A stretch of DNA of 64,000 bases from Prunus persica (Eukaryota; Streptophyta; Magnoliopsida; Rosales; Rosaceae): contig NC_034010.1 in the NCBI RefSeq assembly GCF_000346465.2, positions 12,010,945 to 12,074,944 on the forward strand, read 5' to 3'. Shown here one piece after another: positions 10,179 through 21,585 of this stretch. The translations under genes and the position numbers were made by a program. Each line of letters starts with the position of its first letter. The stretch's first letter is position 1. The notes beneath the pieces are model-generated. The model saw only the letters and a list, made by a program, of their open reading frames with translations. It searched no databases and was not told the DNA's origin.

Positions 10179-13100
10179 GGGCATGTTTGGTAGGGTTCAC
10201 TAGATAGGACTATGCTAAATTGAACCTGAAACCCATGTTTGGATAGAAAGGGGACTAATTTAAATGGGATTGTAGAGCCCAACAGTAACAAAAACCCCTC
10301 ACTCGTTCTCCTTATACAGAGAAGCTGAAAATGGGTTCACAAAATAAGCGCTTCGTTATATTGAACACGCGACAACGCCTCTCTCTCTAGTTCTTGACTT
10401 CGCCCTCTATCTAGTTCGCGACTCGACCTCTTCTTTGTTCAACATCGACTCCTCTTCTTCGAATCTTGACCCAGGCAAGTTTTTCTGGTCTTTCCCTTTG
10501 GATACCTCTCTTTTCCTTCTTCCACCTCTTTGATTTTTGCAATTGTCCTCAACAATTTTGACTCTGTGCTCTGAATCTCTCCTTCCTTTTCTCTGTTTTT
10601 TGTTATTCTTTTCTCTAATTTTCGTAGAATCCATATCTACTGTAGCGACATATATATATTTGATGTTAATTGACAATTAATTTGCAATGGGTATTTAAGA
10701 AAGCCTAGAAATTCAGAATCTTGAGTTTAGAGTAGACTTTTGGCATGAATCTTGAGTTTATTGAACTTACTGGTTCATGTGGGATGATGCATCTTTGTGG
10801 TTTCAGTTTTTAAATAAGATGCTCTCCTTTCATCTTATTTAATCTGAATAAAAATAAGATGTTTCTTTTCTGATGTACGCAATTCATACCAGTCTCATGT
10901 GTGACTATATTCAATAGGATTTGAGACATGATGACTAAACCTTCTGAATATCTTTCTATGGCACTTGGTGGCTGGACTGAGGATTTCTTGTATTTTCATG
11001 AGTTGTATTCATTGGAGACTTTTAATAGGTACCTTAACATGTAAAATGGCTGCATCTTGCCTACCATCATCTACTTTCAGACACCACATATATAATCTCA
11101 CAGTTGAGGTGTAAGTTTTGAAGTGGAGCCTCAACTTAGGCTCTCTGTTAGAACGTCTCCTTTAAGTTCTCATTTTGGGTAAATGAGATTCTGTATTCAC
11201 TCTAACTGTATTCAATTAGATTAACTAACATAAGAATGTCTCTACCCTTTTTTTCTTTCTTTTTTATATTTTCCCTATTTCCCCATGGTCATAATTTACA
11301 GGCCTTTGTCTTAACTCTGGCACTACCTAGGTCTGCCAATTTTCTTTTTTCTTGGTTGGTGATTTAGTGCTAAAAGATTACACAGAGGAAGATTAGTATT
11401 TGTTTTATGCTTGCTGTTGAGTTTCTTTTGTAGCTATGAGGTTGCCATTTCTTATAAAATTTTTGCCAAAAAGTCATACTAGGTTACCATTTGGATAGAA
11501 GGTACATCAAATCTTGATTTGGGCCTTTTTGTTTGCTCATGTCATTGTGGTAATGTTATAGGTAGCTGGTGTGAAATTAAAAAGAAAAAAACAGAGTTTG
11601 CATTGCTATTTTATTATTCAGCATTCCATCAGTTGTTTTATGCTTGCTGTGGAGTTTCTTTTGTAGCTATGGGGTTGCCATTTCTTATAAAAATTTTGCC
11701 AAAGGTTACCATTTGGATAGAAGGTACAGCAAATCTTGATTTGGGCCTTTTTGTTTGCTCATGTCATTGTGGTAATATTATAGGTAGATAGAATCTAACA
11801 ATTCTTTACAGTTGACTCTGGTGTGAAATTAAAAAGAAAAAAAACACAGTTTGCATTGCTATTTTATTGTTCAGCATTCCATCAGTGATGGGCAGCTTGC
11901 AACTTTCTTTTAGTGATTGGCATGGGCAAAGTCCTTCTAATGTCCTCTCACCACATGTGGACATTATACCAGTAGAGCAATTTCTCCTTTATATGAGATA
12001 GAGAGACCAATTACTCAAAAATGAATAAAATACCAACAACAAATTAAAGAAAACAGAGCATCTGACACTGTTGGCCATGTCAAAGCAAAGTCATGCTATG
12101 TTTTTTCTTTTTGTTTGGAGAAAGATATGTAGTTTTGGAGTTTGCAATTGTGACAAATCCCCTGTGATTGATTGTATCTGTCATTTGACAGAGCAATTTG
12201 CGTCCTACATGAGTATCAATTGATTTTGGTCTCTCAAATAAGAAAATGCAATAAATAACATGGTGTTCATTAGCAGCAGCAGCATCTTTTGGCCAAAAGT
12301 GAAATAATTCTGCGATTTTTTTCTTCATATTTGTTGTGGTATTAGGCACACGTTGGTTGATAATTTGGTCCATTTGGGGCAAATTTTCCATACTTTGCAA
12401 TGGTATTAATTATGGCTTTGTAGTAATTGTTCTGTTTCATAGAAACATATGAAACTGTTCGTTTTCAATTTTTGGGGTTATTTCACTTTCAATAGAATTG
12501 GTTAAGTGCAATAATTCTTTTCTTTTTTGATTAATAGATATGGATCATGCTTAGAAACAAAGTTACGCTTTTTTGGCAGATTCCAATTATTGATTATGGT
12601 ATTATTTTATTTGTGCTGATTATTCTTAGGAAAGGAAAATAAAGGTAACAGTCAAAACTTCGAACAAGGAAGAAAGGGACTAGGCGGTCATGGTCCACAA
12701 AATACATCTATATTCATGTCTTTGGATGATGATATCAAGAAAGTGTTTGTTGAGCAGTTGCTTAGTGACAATGCTTGAGGACATGGCCTAGCTAAATTTA
12801 ATGCATCTATCTTTTTGGAAACACCAAAAATGATGCATTGATAAGATTGGCTTCATTTTGGAAACACCACAAATTGTATAACATATTGCTAGCATTAAAG
12901 CCAAATGGTTCATGGTTGTGAGGTTTATTAGTTCATTTTGAAATTGTGGATGTTTATTTGTATGTATTAATGGTAGAATTGTGTGTAGTGAACTGGACTT
13001 CTAATTTCTGAGTAATGTAGATGACTTTGGCATATATGAAGAATTTCTAACTTTTGCATATATGAAATGTATATGTCAATTTGGTTTGGAGAAAAAGAAA

Positions 13101-13366
13101 TGTATATGACAATTTGGTAATTCTAATAACAAAAAAAACTTACATTTAATTATTTAAAAATATTATTTTTAAATATAAAATAATTATTTTTTAGTCCTAC
13201 ATAGCACCAAACATAGGTCTTCGCTATTTTTACAATCCAGCTTTTTAGTCCGACACAGCACCAAACGTATGTCAGTACTTAATCCAGCTTAGTCCAATCT
13301 GAGCTAATCCAAGATAATCCTAGGATTTAGTCCAGTCCATGACAGTCCGCCGTACCAAACGACCCC
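10179..13366. mobile_element. 3.2-kb Tourist/Harbinger-like element
   Basis: The ends are gggcatgtttggta on the left and ggggtcgtttggta read inward from the right, the signature of Tourist-type PIF/Harbinger repeats. A CTA target duplication flanks it (10176-10178, 13367-13369). Unit B has the uninterrupted site ctaaactactatattac near 55285, which confirms the insertion. No transposase is visible. Near 12630-12780 a short coding-like remnant (KGLGGHGPQNTSIFMSLDDD) may be the end of an ORF1. A direct repeat of about 150 bp occurs at 11470-11560 and 11700-11800. The rest looks non-coding. Confidence 0.8.
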
Positions 13367-13370
13367 CTAT

Positions 13371-13540
13371 ATTACTTTCCTTCTATAGTCAATATATATG
13401 ACTTTTGCCCTTCAAACTAATTATGTCTTACCTACAATCCATTATTTTATCTACTATATTACTTTCCTTCTATAGTCAATATATATGACTTTTGCCCTTC
13501 AAACTAATTATGTCTTACCTACAATCCATTATTTTATTTT
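13371..13540. repeat. 87-bp tandem duplication
   Basis: Two copies start at 13371 and 13458 (attactttccttctatagtc). Unit B has one copy at about 55300, so the doubling is specific to unit A. Confidence 0.85.
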
Positions 13541-15251
13541 ATTTATAAATAAAACCCAATGATTGGATCCGACTCATCAATTTACCTAATTAAATTTAAA
13601 ATTTTGATTTATTGTACTTTTTTTAGATTAAAAATAATAATTATGGATAATTAATCTACCTATGCAATCTCGGCAAATTCTTATACCTACAAAATATAGG
13701 TAAATTGGTACCCTTTTTTAATTTTATAAATAACGTGCCTATTTTTTCATAACTAATGTACCTATTTATTTTATAGAACTAATTCAATAGCAACGTTTTT
13801 TTAAAATATAGAAATAATGTACCTATTTTCTTATAATTAATGTACCTTTTTTTCTTTAAAAATATTTACGTATTCAGAATCTCGCCCCTATTCTGACTGA
13901 GAATTGCTCCTCAATCAATCAATATGCATCTCACCACCCAAGCTCTCTTTCTTCACTGGGACCGTGTTTTGTTCTTTATTTATTTTTATTTTTTTTTCAT
14001 TTTAGTTGTTGTTTAATTTTTAAACTTGTGTTTTTTAATAACCATTATATTATCATTTATATCCAAGGGCGAATGACCACAAATTCCTTGGACCACAGGA
14101 GTTCAGAAGAACGGGACCGAGTAATTCATATACTAATCATTTATCGAGCAACAAAACAAATCAAATCAAAGAATCAGAATGCAAAATGAAGGAAGCTGCT
14201 CCGAAACTCTATGATCAGATATCCAACACTAAATCTACTTAAGTGTTTCGTGATCATCACTATAATAAGAGAAACTTTCGTGTGTAATTGTAAGACCCCA
14301 TGTTTAACCTAAATTATAGGGGCATTTCAAAATAGACTTGGTCAATAACCAAACTCTCATATTATAGTTGTTGAATAAAAACCCATTATTCATTTATTAG
14401 TATCAATAAATATATAGGCATTATATTAATATTAGGTTGAGTAGAGATATTTCCACATGTTTCACTTAAGTCAAGTTCACATTTGCAAAAAGATATTTGT
14501 AACTTGTGCCCAGGGGATGGGATGCAAAGCCATTGATTGAGTGGACACGGGAAGGCACCTTACCAAGTCAAGTCAAGTCAATACCTGCAAGTCAGTTGGA
14601 GCACGCGTTGAAGGGCACCATATCAAGTCACAAGTCTTCATTTATCTTTTTCCACATAGTGACATGAATTAAAGTGGTGAGTCTCTCTTCCTTTTGTTCA
14701 CCCGTGTCCTTCATATTCACTTTTCAGTCTTTCATTTGAAAACACTACAATAGCACACTTTCCAAAGAGATTCCCAAGCAGCTTATTGGCCTTTCGAGTT
14801 CGGGGAAATTAGCAAGTGGAAAAATAATTTTCCGGAGCTTTGTCTCTACGACAAGTTGGCTTTCCAAAAAATCGAAAAGACTTTACAGTCTTTTTGTGTG
14901 AGTCAGTCATCATGAGTTTGCATACGAAGACTTCAAAGTCTCCTTGATGATAGTCGTCCACAGCAAGCTCCCAACGTTATAAATTACTAAGATGGACAAA
15001 TGCTCAATAAAATTTAATTAGGATAATTAGTTGATTTAAGGAATATCTCTTTTTCTGGTGTCATTTTTTATTGACCGGAGAAATATGTGTATCCGCATAT
15101 CCTACATTGATTGTCTTAGTAATTTCCTTTGCATCTAAAAAAAATTTATTTAACCCTAAAAAAAAAATATTACTCCATCTTGAAATGTTTCCCCTTAACC
15201 TTTGCCACACTAATCACAAAGTATACTAGTAAATGTTTCAAACCACGTAGG
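13541..15251. repeat. RLP-flank repeat field, unit A, first copy
   Basis: No gene is supported. The field includes the recurrent block starting gtgtgtaattgtaagacc (14279) and an aagtcaagtcaagtcaa run near 14565. The same blocks recur at 16140, 56010, 57694 and 59645. The pieces appear to be non-coding sequence that has been duplicated together with the RLP genes. Confidence 0.6.
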
Positions 15252-15261
15252 ATAATTTTTT

Positions 15262-15596
15262 GGGAGATTCACTATTATACCCAATATAAGAGTTCAAATT
15301 TTTTTTTTAAAAAAAACCTATATGAAATGGGCTTTAGAACACACCCAAAACCCATTTACAACATAACAAAAAAGCTTTTAACTTCTTTTAAAGTACAAAA
15401 CTGTCATTGATTTCTTAAAACAAACTCAACCCAAAAACCTCATAAAAAAGCTTAAAACACTCAATAGGGTATCAAAGTAATTTAATAATCAAAATTAAAT
15501 TAAATAGATCCGGCTGTCATTTTTTGAGTTTATTTACAAAAATTAAATGGTGTGGGGTTAATTTATAATTTTAGTGCTAAGAATGGGTAAATATTT
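15262..15596. mobile_element. 335-bp MULE-like MITE
   Basis: A 10-bp target duplication ataatttttt (15252-15261 and 15597-15606) flanks an insertion starting gggagattcactattatacc. The uninterrupted site survives at about 18309-18322 in the neighbouring repeat copy. The same insertion is in unit B (58682-59004). A 1.7-kb relative in reverse orientation lies at 39695-41394. The inverted repeats are weak (tatacccaatataag against tttacccattcttag), so the class is inferred mainly from target length. Confidence 0.75.
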
Positions 15597-16027
15597 ATAA
15601 TTTTTTCAAGCATTATTGTAGAGATAGCAATATAGTGCTATTCCCGTTACAAAAAAATATTTTTCCTTTTGAATGATACATTCATATGTATTTGAAATTG
15701 AACCTACATACACAGGGTGGTTGTCCACATGGCATGGTATGAGAGCATCATTGAGCTATGTCACTATTCAGCAAAACAGTATGTTGTGTCACCGAGCGTA
15801 CACAATTCTTTTTATATTAAAAAATTAACCAAAATTTTAAAAATAGTATTTTTATTTTATTGAAATTAAAAAATAGTAGTATGAACACTACATCTATCAT
15901 CCTCCTTTTTCCAACAAAAGAAATCTTAGTAGATCTTTCTCTGCAAACTCTTCATCATTTCTAACTAGTCTAATCGAACAGTCAACACCTACTTGACGTG
16001 TGGTTGTGGAGACTTAAAAGCCTTTGA

Positions 16028-16137
16028 AAATTTTACTCCTTTATATGGTTTTGTCTTATATGAATGTGTGGCACTGTTTTAGCTAAACCATGTTTTTCTT
16101 TGTAAAAGTTTTCTTCCTTTTTTCCTATATATATAGT
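16028..16137 (+). promoter_or_regulatory. Orphan copy of the RLP promoter module
   Basis: The segment tactcctttatatggttttg through cttttttcctatatatatag matches the sequence just upstream of the RLP genes (30744-30807 and 63455-63485), including the tatatatat TATA-like run. No RLP coding sequence follows, so it is a promoter relic or a shared repeat. A second orphan copy is at 59534-59640. Confidence 0.6.
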
Positions 16138-18683
16138 TAGTGTGTAATTATAAGACCCTATATAATATTAACCTAAATTATGGGGGCATTTCAAAATTGA
16201 CTTGGTCAATAACCAAAGTGTTTTGAAAAGCTCTCGTATTATAGTTGTTGAATTAAAACCCAATTTTCATTTATTAGTATCAATAAATATATAGGTATTA
16301 TATTAATATTGGGTTGGCAAGAGATATTTCCATATGTTTCACTTAAGTCAACCTCACATTTGCAAGAAGATATTTATAACTTGTGCCCGGGGGAGGGATG
16401 CAAAACCAATGGTTGAGTGGACACTGGAAGGCACCTTACCAAGTCAAGTCAAGTCAATATCTGCAAGTCAGTTGGAGTACGCGTTGGACGGCAAATCACC
16501 ATATGCAGTTTATGTCACAAGTCTTCAATCTCATATATTAATTTCTCCAATGTTCATTAATTTACTACTTGTTTACTTGGACTACTGACAAATTTTTCTT
16601 CAAATATCTTTTTCCACATATCGACTTGAATTAAAGTGATGAGTCTCTCTTCCTTTTGTTCACCCGTGTCCATATTCACTTTTCAATCTTTCATTTGAAA
16701 ACACTACAATGGCACACTTTCCAAAGAGATTCCCAAGCAGCTTATTGGCCTTCCAAGTTTGGGGAAATTAGCGAGTGGAAAAAAAATTTCCGAAGCTTTG
16801 TTTCTTCGACCAGTTGGCTTTTCAAAGAAAGAAAAAACATAAAAATGGTAAAATAAAGTAATTGAGCAATTAAAAAAGCAAAAAGAAAAAAAAAAGGAAT
16901 TACCGTTTGTTGACGTTTGAGTTAAATGTGTATGTGCAACGACTTAAAACTCTAGTTTACACTCTTTGTGGAACCAAAAAATTGAAAAGGCTTACCAGTC
17001 TTTGTGTGTGTCAGTCATCATGAGTTTGCATACGAAGACTTCAATGTCTACTTGAAGATAGCTGTCCACAGCAAGCTCCCTACCCAAAGTTACAAATTAC
17101 TAAGACGGACCAATGCTCAATATGACAGGACCCACCCTGAATTTCTCGGAACTTGAGACGAATCCTGTGAAAAACTAGTACATCCCTCCAATGTCATGCC
17201 CACTTACCAAAACTATAGCCTCTTTTCCAAATTAAGGAAAAAAGGTACGAGACTTTTTGCCAAAATTTCGGCAGAGTCTCCCCTGTAAATTGGACTTTCT
17301 CCAAATTTTTTTAACCTATTAAAAATACAATTAACATCCACAACTAGTAGCATGCACAACTAGTAGCATGCACAATTTAACCTTTAAGCAGTTTACGAAC
17401 TAGGCCTCTGGCCTTTAACAATTCAGTCAGTTGGGGCACGCGTTGGAAGACAAATCACCACATTAAGTCTAAGTCAATAGTTGCGTTGAAAGGCAAATCA
17501 CCATATCAAGTCGAAGTCACAAGTCTTCGCGATCTCATCCATTAATTTCCCCAATATTCATTGATTTATTACATGTTTACTTGGACCACTGACAATTTTT
17601 TCTTCCATTATCTTTTTCCACATAGTAACATGAATAAGAGTTGGTTGTACCTTGTACATTTTTTTTCTCCTTCTTTTTTGAAATTTGGTATAGTCCAGTT
17701 CTGATGACATAAGTGAAATTGAACCTATATCTAAGAGCTCCTTTCAAAGAAAAAACATAAAAATGGTAAAATAATGTAATTGAGCAATTAAAAAAGCAAA
17801 AGGGAAAAAAAAGGAATTACCATTTGTTGACGTTTGAGTTAAATGCGAATGTGCGAAGACTTAAAAGTCTAGTTTCCACTCAAGTATGTGGACTTAATAG
17901 TCTTTTTGTGGAACCAGAAAATTGAAAAGACTTTACAATCTTTTTGTGTGAGTCAATCATCATGAGTTTGCATACGAAGACTTCAAAGTCTACTTGAAGA
18001 TAGGTCCACAGCAAGCTCCTTGCCCAACGTTACAAATTACTAAGATGGACCAATGCTAAATAGGATTTAATTACGATAATTAGTTTATTTAAGGAATACC
18101 TCTTTTTCACGTGTTATTTTTTTATTGACCGGTGAAATATGTGTTTCCATAGATCCCGCATTGATTGTCCTAGTAATTTCCTTTGCATCTAAAGAAAATG
18201 TATTTAACCCTAAAAAAAATGTTACTCCATCTTGAGACGTTTCCCCTTAAACTTGTTTGCCACACTAATCACAAGGTATACTAGTAAATGTTTCAAACCA
18301 CCTAGGATAATGTTTTCAAGCATTAGGAGATAGCAAAATAATGTTATTCATGTTATAAGAAATATTTTTCCTTTTTGAATGATACATTCAAATGTATTTG
18401 AAATGGAATCTACATATACGGGGTGGTTGTTCACATGGCATGGTATGAGAGCATCATTGAGCTATGTCACTATACAACAAAACAGTATGCTATGTCACCC
18501 AATGTACTCAATTCTTTTTATATTAAAAAATTAACCAAAATTTTAAAAATAGTACTTTTATTTTATCGAAATTAAAAAATAGTACTTGTATTCCTGCATC
18601 TTACTTTTTAACTCATGCATCATAATTAATTTGGAATCTAAAGTACTTAATTTAATTACCTCCATAATAAAGAGATTCGAATC
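16138..18683. repeat. RLP-flank repeat field, unit A, second copy
   Basis: This is a diverged repeat of 14280-16000, with some sub-blocks doubled again (for example 16630-17100 against 17600-18060). It aligns with 59640-62700 of unit B. I see no coding sequence. Open frames at 16334-16588 and 16656-16856 are interrupted in the paralogous copies. Confidence 0.55.
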
Positions 18684-18688
18684 TAAAG

Positions 18689-19194
18689 TGTTGATGCTCA
18701 AAATGGCCCGGCCAATATTGAGTCCAACTTAGTGATTAGATGTGCTGAGTCTTCAGCAGAGAAGAGGGCTGAGGCCCTTGGTGAAATGGGTTGGTGAGAG
18801 ACCTGTAGAAGGTAAAAAGAGGAGAAGCAATCGTCAAGCTTCGGACACCGGTGTGGTGCCGGCCGAAGGCTCTCCGATGCCTAAGTCAATTACAAGTAGT
18901 AATTCTGGCAGAGTAACAGTAAAAGTGGGAGAGTAGTTCTCTGTTTTACTTGGGTACTGTTCCCTATTTATAGGGAAGTGAAAGTGGGAGCTTTGCACAA
19001 AGTTCCAATGTGGGACTTTGTGCAAGCCGTTGTGGTGACGACACGTGTCCTGGAGATTAGGTTTGGCAGCTGAGAGCTTCGGCAGGTGTCTGGCACCTCG
19101 GAAGTGTGTCTTCCTTCGGCATGGGAGAAGGCGTGGCTGCCTTGGTGCTAGTCGCTTTGATGCTGGGTCTGCTCGGTTCATTATGGTGTAAACA
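18689..19194 (-). repeat. LTR (3' LTR in element orientation)
   Basis: It is 506 bp long and differs from the LTR at 30125-30630 at two sites, one near 18950 (T/C) and one near 19029 (G/A). It contains TATAAATA on the minus strand (complement of 18965-18972) inside a near-palindrome. Next to it, the sequence at 19195-19206 reads cttgggggactac on the minus strand, a plausible though short polypurine tract. Confidence 0.95.
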
Positions 19195-21180
19195 GTAGTC
19201 CCCCAAGTTCGCGGTCGAGAAGTAACTTCTGGGTTGGGAACTTGTGAGTTTTTGTAATTGTAACCGAGCATTCCAGCTTCATTGGGAGTCGCAGGGCACT
19301 CCCTAGTCCCCCAAGTTGGCAAGCTAGGAGTTGCGTCAACACATGGTAGCTGGGTACCTGGGTACTTGGGCATGTTGCAGATAGGATGGGAGCTGGGTCC
19401 CTAGGGGAGCCAGACCTTCGAGGGAGCCGGGTACTTTGAAAATTTTGGAGACTCCAATTCTTTCATGGCTCCTGCCGTGCGGCAAGGGTCTAGCTCACTT
19501 TTTTTTTTTTTTGGGAATGGCCGGGCCATTTGGGATTTTTGGACCTCCCCACAAAGCCTCCATGGCCCTTGCCGTTCGGCAAGGGTCTAAATTATTATTA
19601 TTATTTTTTTTTTTTTTTTTGCAAATTTTTTTTTTTTTTTTTTTGGGAATGGGAGCTAGGCCATTTTGGATTGGGCCTTCCACAGCTTCTCCATGGCCCT
19701 TGCCGTTCAGCAAGGGTGTAGCCATTTTTTTTTGTTTTGGATGGCTTGGGAGCTAGGCCTTCAAGAGAGCCGGGTCGTTTTGAAAATTTTCGACTCTCCA
19801 AAATGTCTCCATGGCCCTTGCCGTTCGGCAGGGGTCTAGCTATTTTTTGGATTGGGAGCTAGGCCGTGTTGAGAGAGATTGAAGGCTTAGCTTGGATTGG
19901 GCCTTCGGCAAGTAAGAAAGGCTTGAGTTTGGCCAAAGTGGGCTTCGGCATGTAAGAAGGCTAGGGTTTGGCCAAAGTGGGCTTCGGCATGTAAGAAGGC
20001 TAGGGTTTTGATAGGGGTATAAAAATGGGATGATGGTGATGCCGTTCGGCAAGGATCCATTCGGCAGGTTGAGGTAGAACAAAATTTTTTTTGAAATCCA
20101 AACTTGCCGTTCGGCAAGTTCTTGGAGTCCCGGTCTTGGAGTCACGGCTGTGGAGTTGCTGTCCGAGGGCTCTGCAGGTGGCTGAGCTTCGGCAGGGCAG
20201 CTGGAGTTCTTGGGGGCTGAGCTTCGGCGGCAGCACGGGGGTTGTAGAACCTTCGGCAGGGTCTGGTCGAGGTGCAGTTGAGGTGCTGCGGAGATCGAAG
20301 TGGAGCTGCGACTGATCTTGCCGTTCGGACGAAGGGGCTGGGCAGTTGTCTAGGCAGGCTGTGCGGCGCAGCAGCTTCGGCAAGGGCTTTGCCGATAAGA
20401 CAGCTGCTGGACAAGTGGATTGGGTGCTGGCCGAGGGGGCTGGGAAGTTGATTCGGCAGGCGGCAGCGAGGCTGTGCTGTCCGAGGAGGTTGAAGAGCTT
20501 CCGACTGGGCTTGCCGTTCGGCAAGGGACTTGGCAGCGGCCAAGGTGTCCAGCGGTTGGAGGCTTCGGCAGGGTTTCGTCGCGGCAGCTGGTTCTGCCAG
20601 CTGGGAGAGGTGCTTGGCCAGGTCGTGTGCTTCGGTATGTCCTCCTTTCCCTCTGATTTCATTCTTGCATAGCCCTTGCCGTTCGGCAAGGGTGCCCTGA
20701 GCTGATTTTTATTTTTATTGATCGTTGTGTTTGATCAAAGGTGATAGGCCCGAGCAAAATTGGAGCTAGGCCATTGGCACGAGCGCGGCCAAAAATAACT
20801 TGGCTGAAAAAGTAGCTGGGCCGAAAATAGTTGGGTGTGGAGAGTATTTTGACCGAAAAGGTGAGTCCCCCCTTTGTTGTTTCTCGGGCCTTGCCGTTCG
20901 GCAAGCCCATTTATATTATGTGGTGGAATTGGCTTGGGTGTCTTGATCAAATTTGGGCCTAGCCTTGTAGTAGGTTTGGGCTTATGGAGTAGGCTAGCAA
21001 ACTTGAAATTTGGGACTCCATTTTGTTTTTGCACGGGCCTTGCCGTTCGGCAAGGCCCCTATTTCCCTCAAAATTTTTGTGTTGGTTATTGTGTAGTTTG
21101 AAAATTGAATTCAAATGTACCTTTAGGAGGGAATATGAAAGGGTACTAGGGTTTGCTCGTGAAATTGAGGCGTGGTACCC
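19195..21180. repeat. Hairpin-rich non-coding region of the Tat element
   Basis: The 2-kb region contains eleven copies of an inverted repeat with arms CTTGCCG and CGGCAAG around a TT loop. They are near 19472, 19566, 19697, 19814, 20041, 20101, 20318, 20509, 20673, 20888 and 21035. Long T runs at 19500-19640 and many extra cttcggca half-motifs are also present. Open frames in both directions here are low-complexity and I do not call them. In element orientation this is the region between pol and the 3' LTR, which is known to be hypervariable in Tat elements. Confidence 0.85.
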
Positions 21181-21189
21181 TTAGTTGGC

Positions 21190-21198
21190 TATAAAAAG
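21190..21198 (+). promoter_or_regulatory. TATA box of the antisense gene
   Basis: TATAAAAAG lies about 390 bp upstream of the ATG at 21586. A 5'-UTR intron probably follows, since the ATG directly follows a cttgtag acceptor and a candidate donor (caag|gttaga) lies near 21350. This is the best core-promoter candidate for plus-strand transcription of the antisense gene. Confidence 0.5.
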
Positions 21199-21585
21199 GA
21201 ACTTGGGTGGTGAAGGCATCACACTTGGCTTGAGTTGAGAAAAATTGTGAGAATTTTGAGGAGGAGGAGAAGAGATTTCCGGCGAAGGTTTTGTGGTGGT
21301 GCTTGTGGCTGAGGTGATTTCCGGGGACTTGTACGTGGTGGTACGAACAAGGTTAGACCTTATTTCGCTTGAACTTTTGAATTGAAATGTCTTGTTTTGC
21401 ATGAACATGTTGAAGGTTAGGAAGAACACATTGAACATGAGCATGAACATGATGAACATGTTGAACATATGTATGAACATGTAGAATTCTTGCCTGGCAT
21501 GAAGATTTGGCAAATTGTTGTTGTTGTGGTTCGATCCTCTCTGCATGTGCATTTAGTTCCTTCTCTTGTTTTTCCATACTTGTAG

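Noticed and set aside
18834..19373. Minus-strand open frame of 179 codons starting in the LTR, partly repeated in the other LTR
   Set aside because: It spans LTR and adjacent non-coding DNA, with no domain and no conserved start.
20000..20689. Long minus-strand open frame (229 codons) in the Tat element and several overlapping frames on both strands
   Set aside because: Composition is driven by the hairpin repeats and GC bias. Frames are open on both strands, show no domain, and lie in the non-coding region between pol and the LTR.
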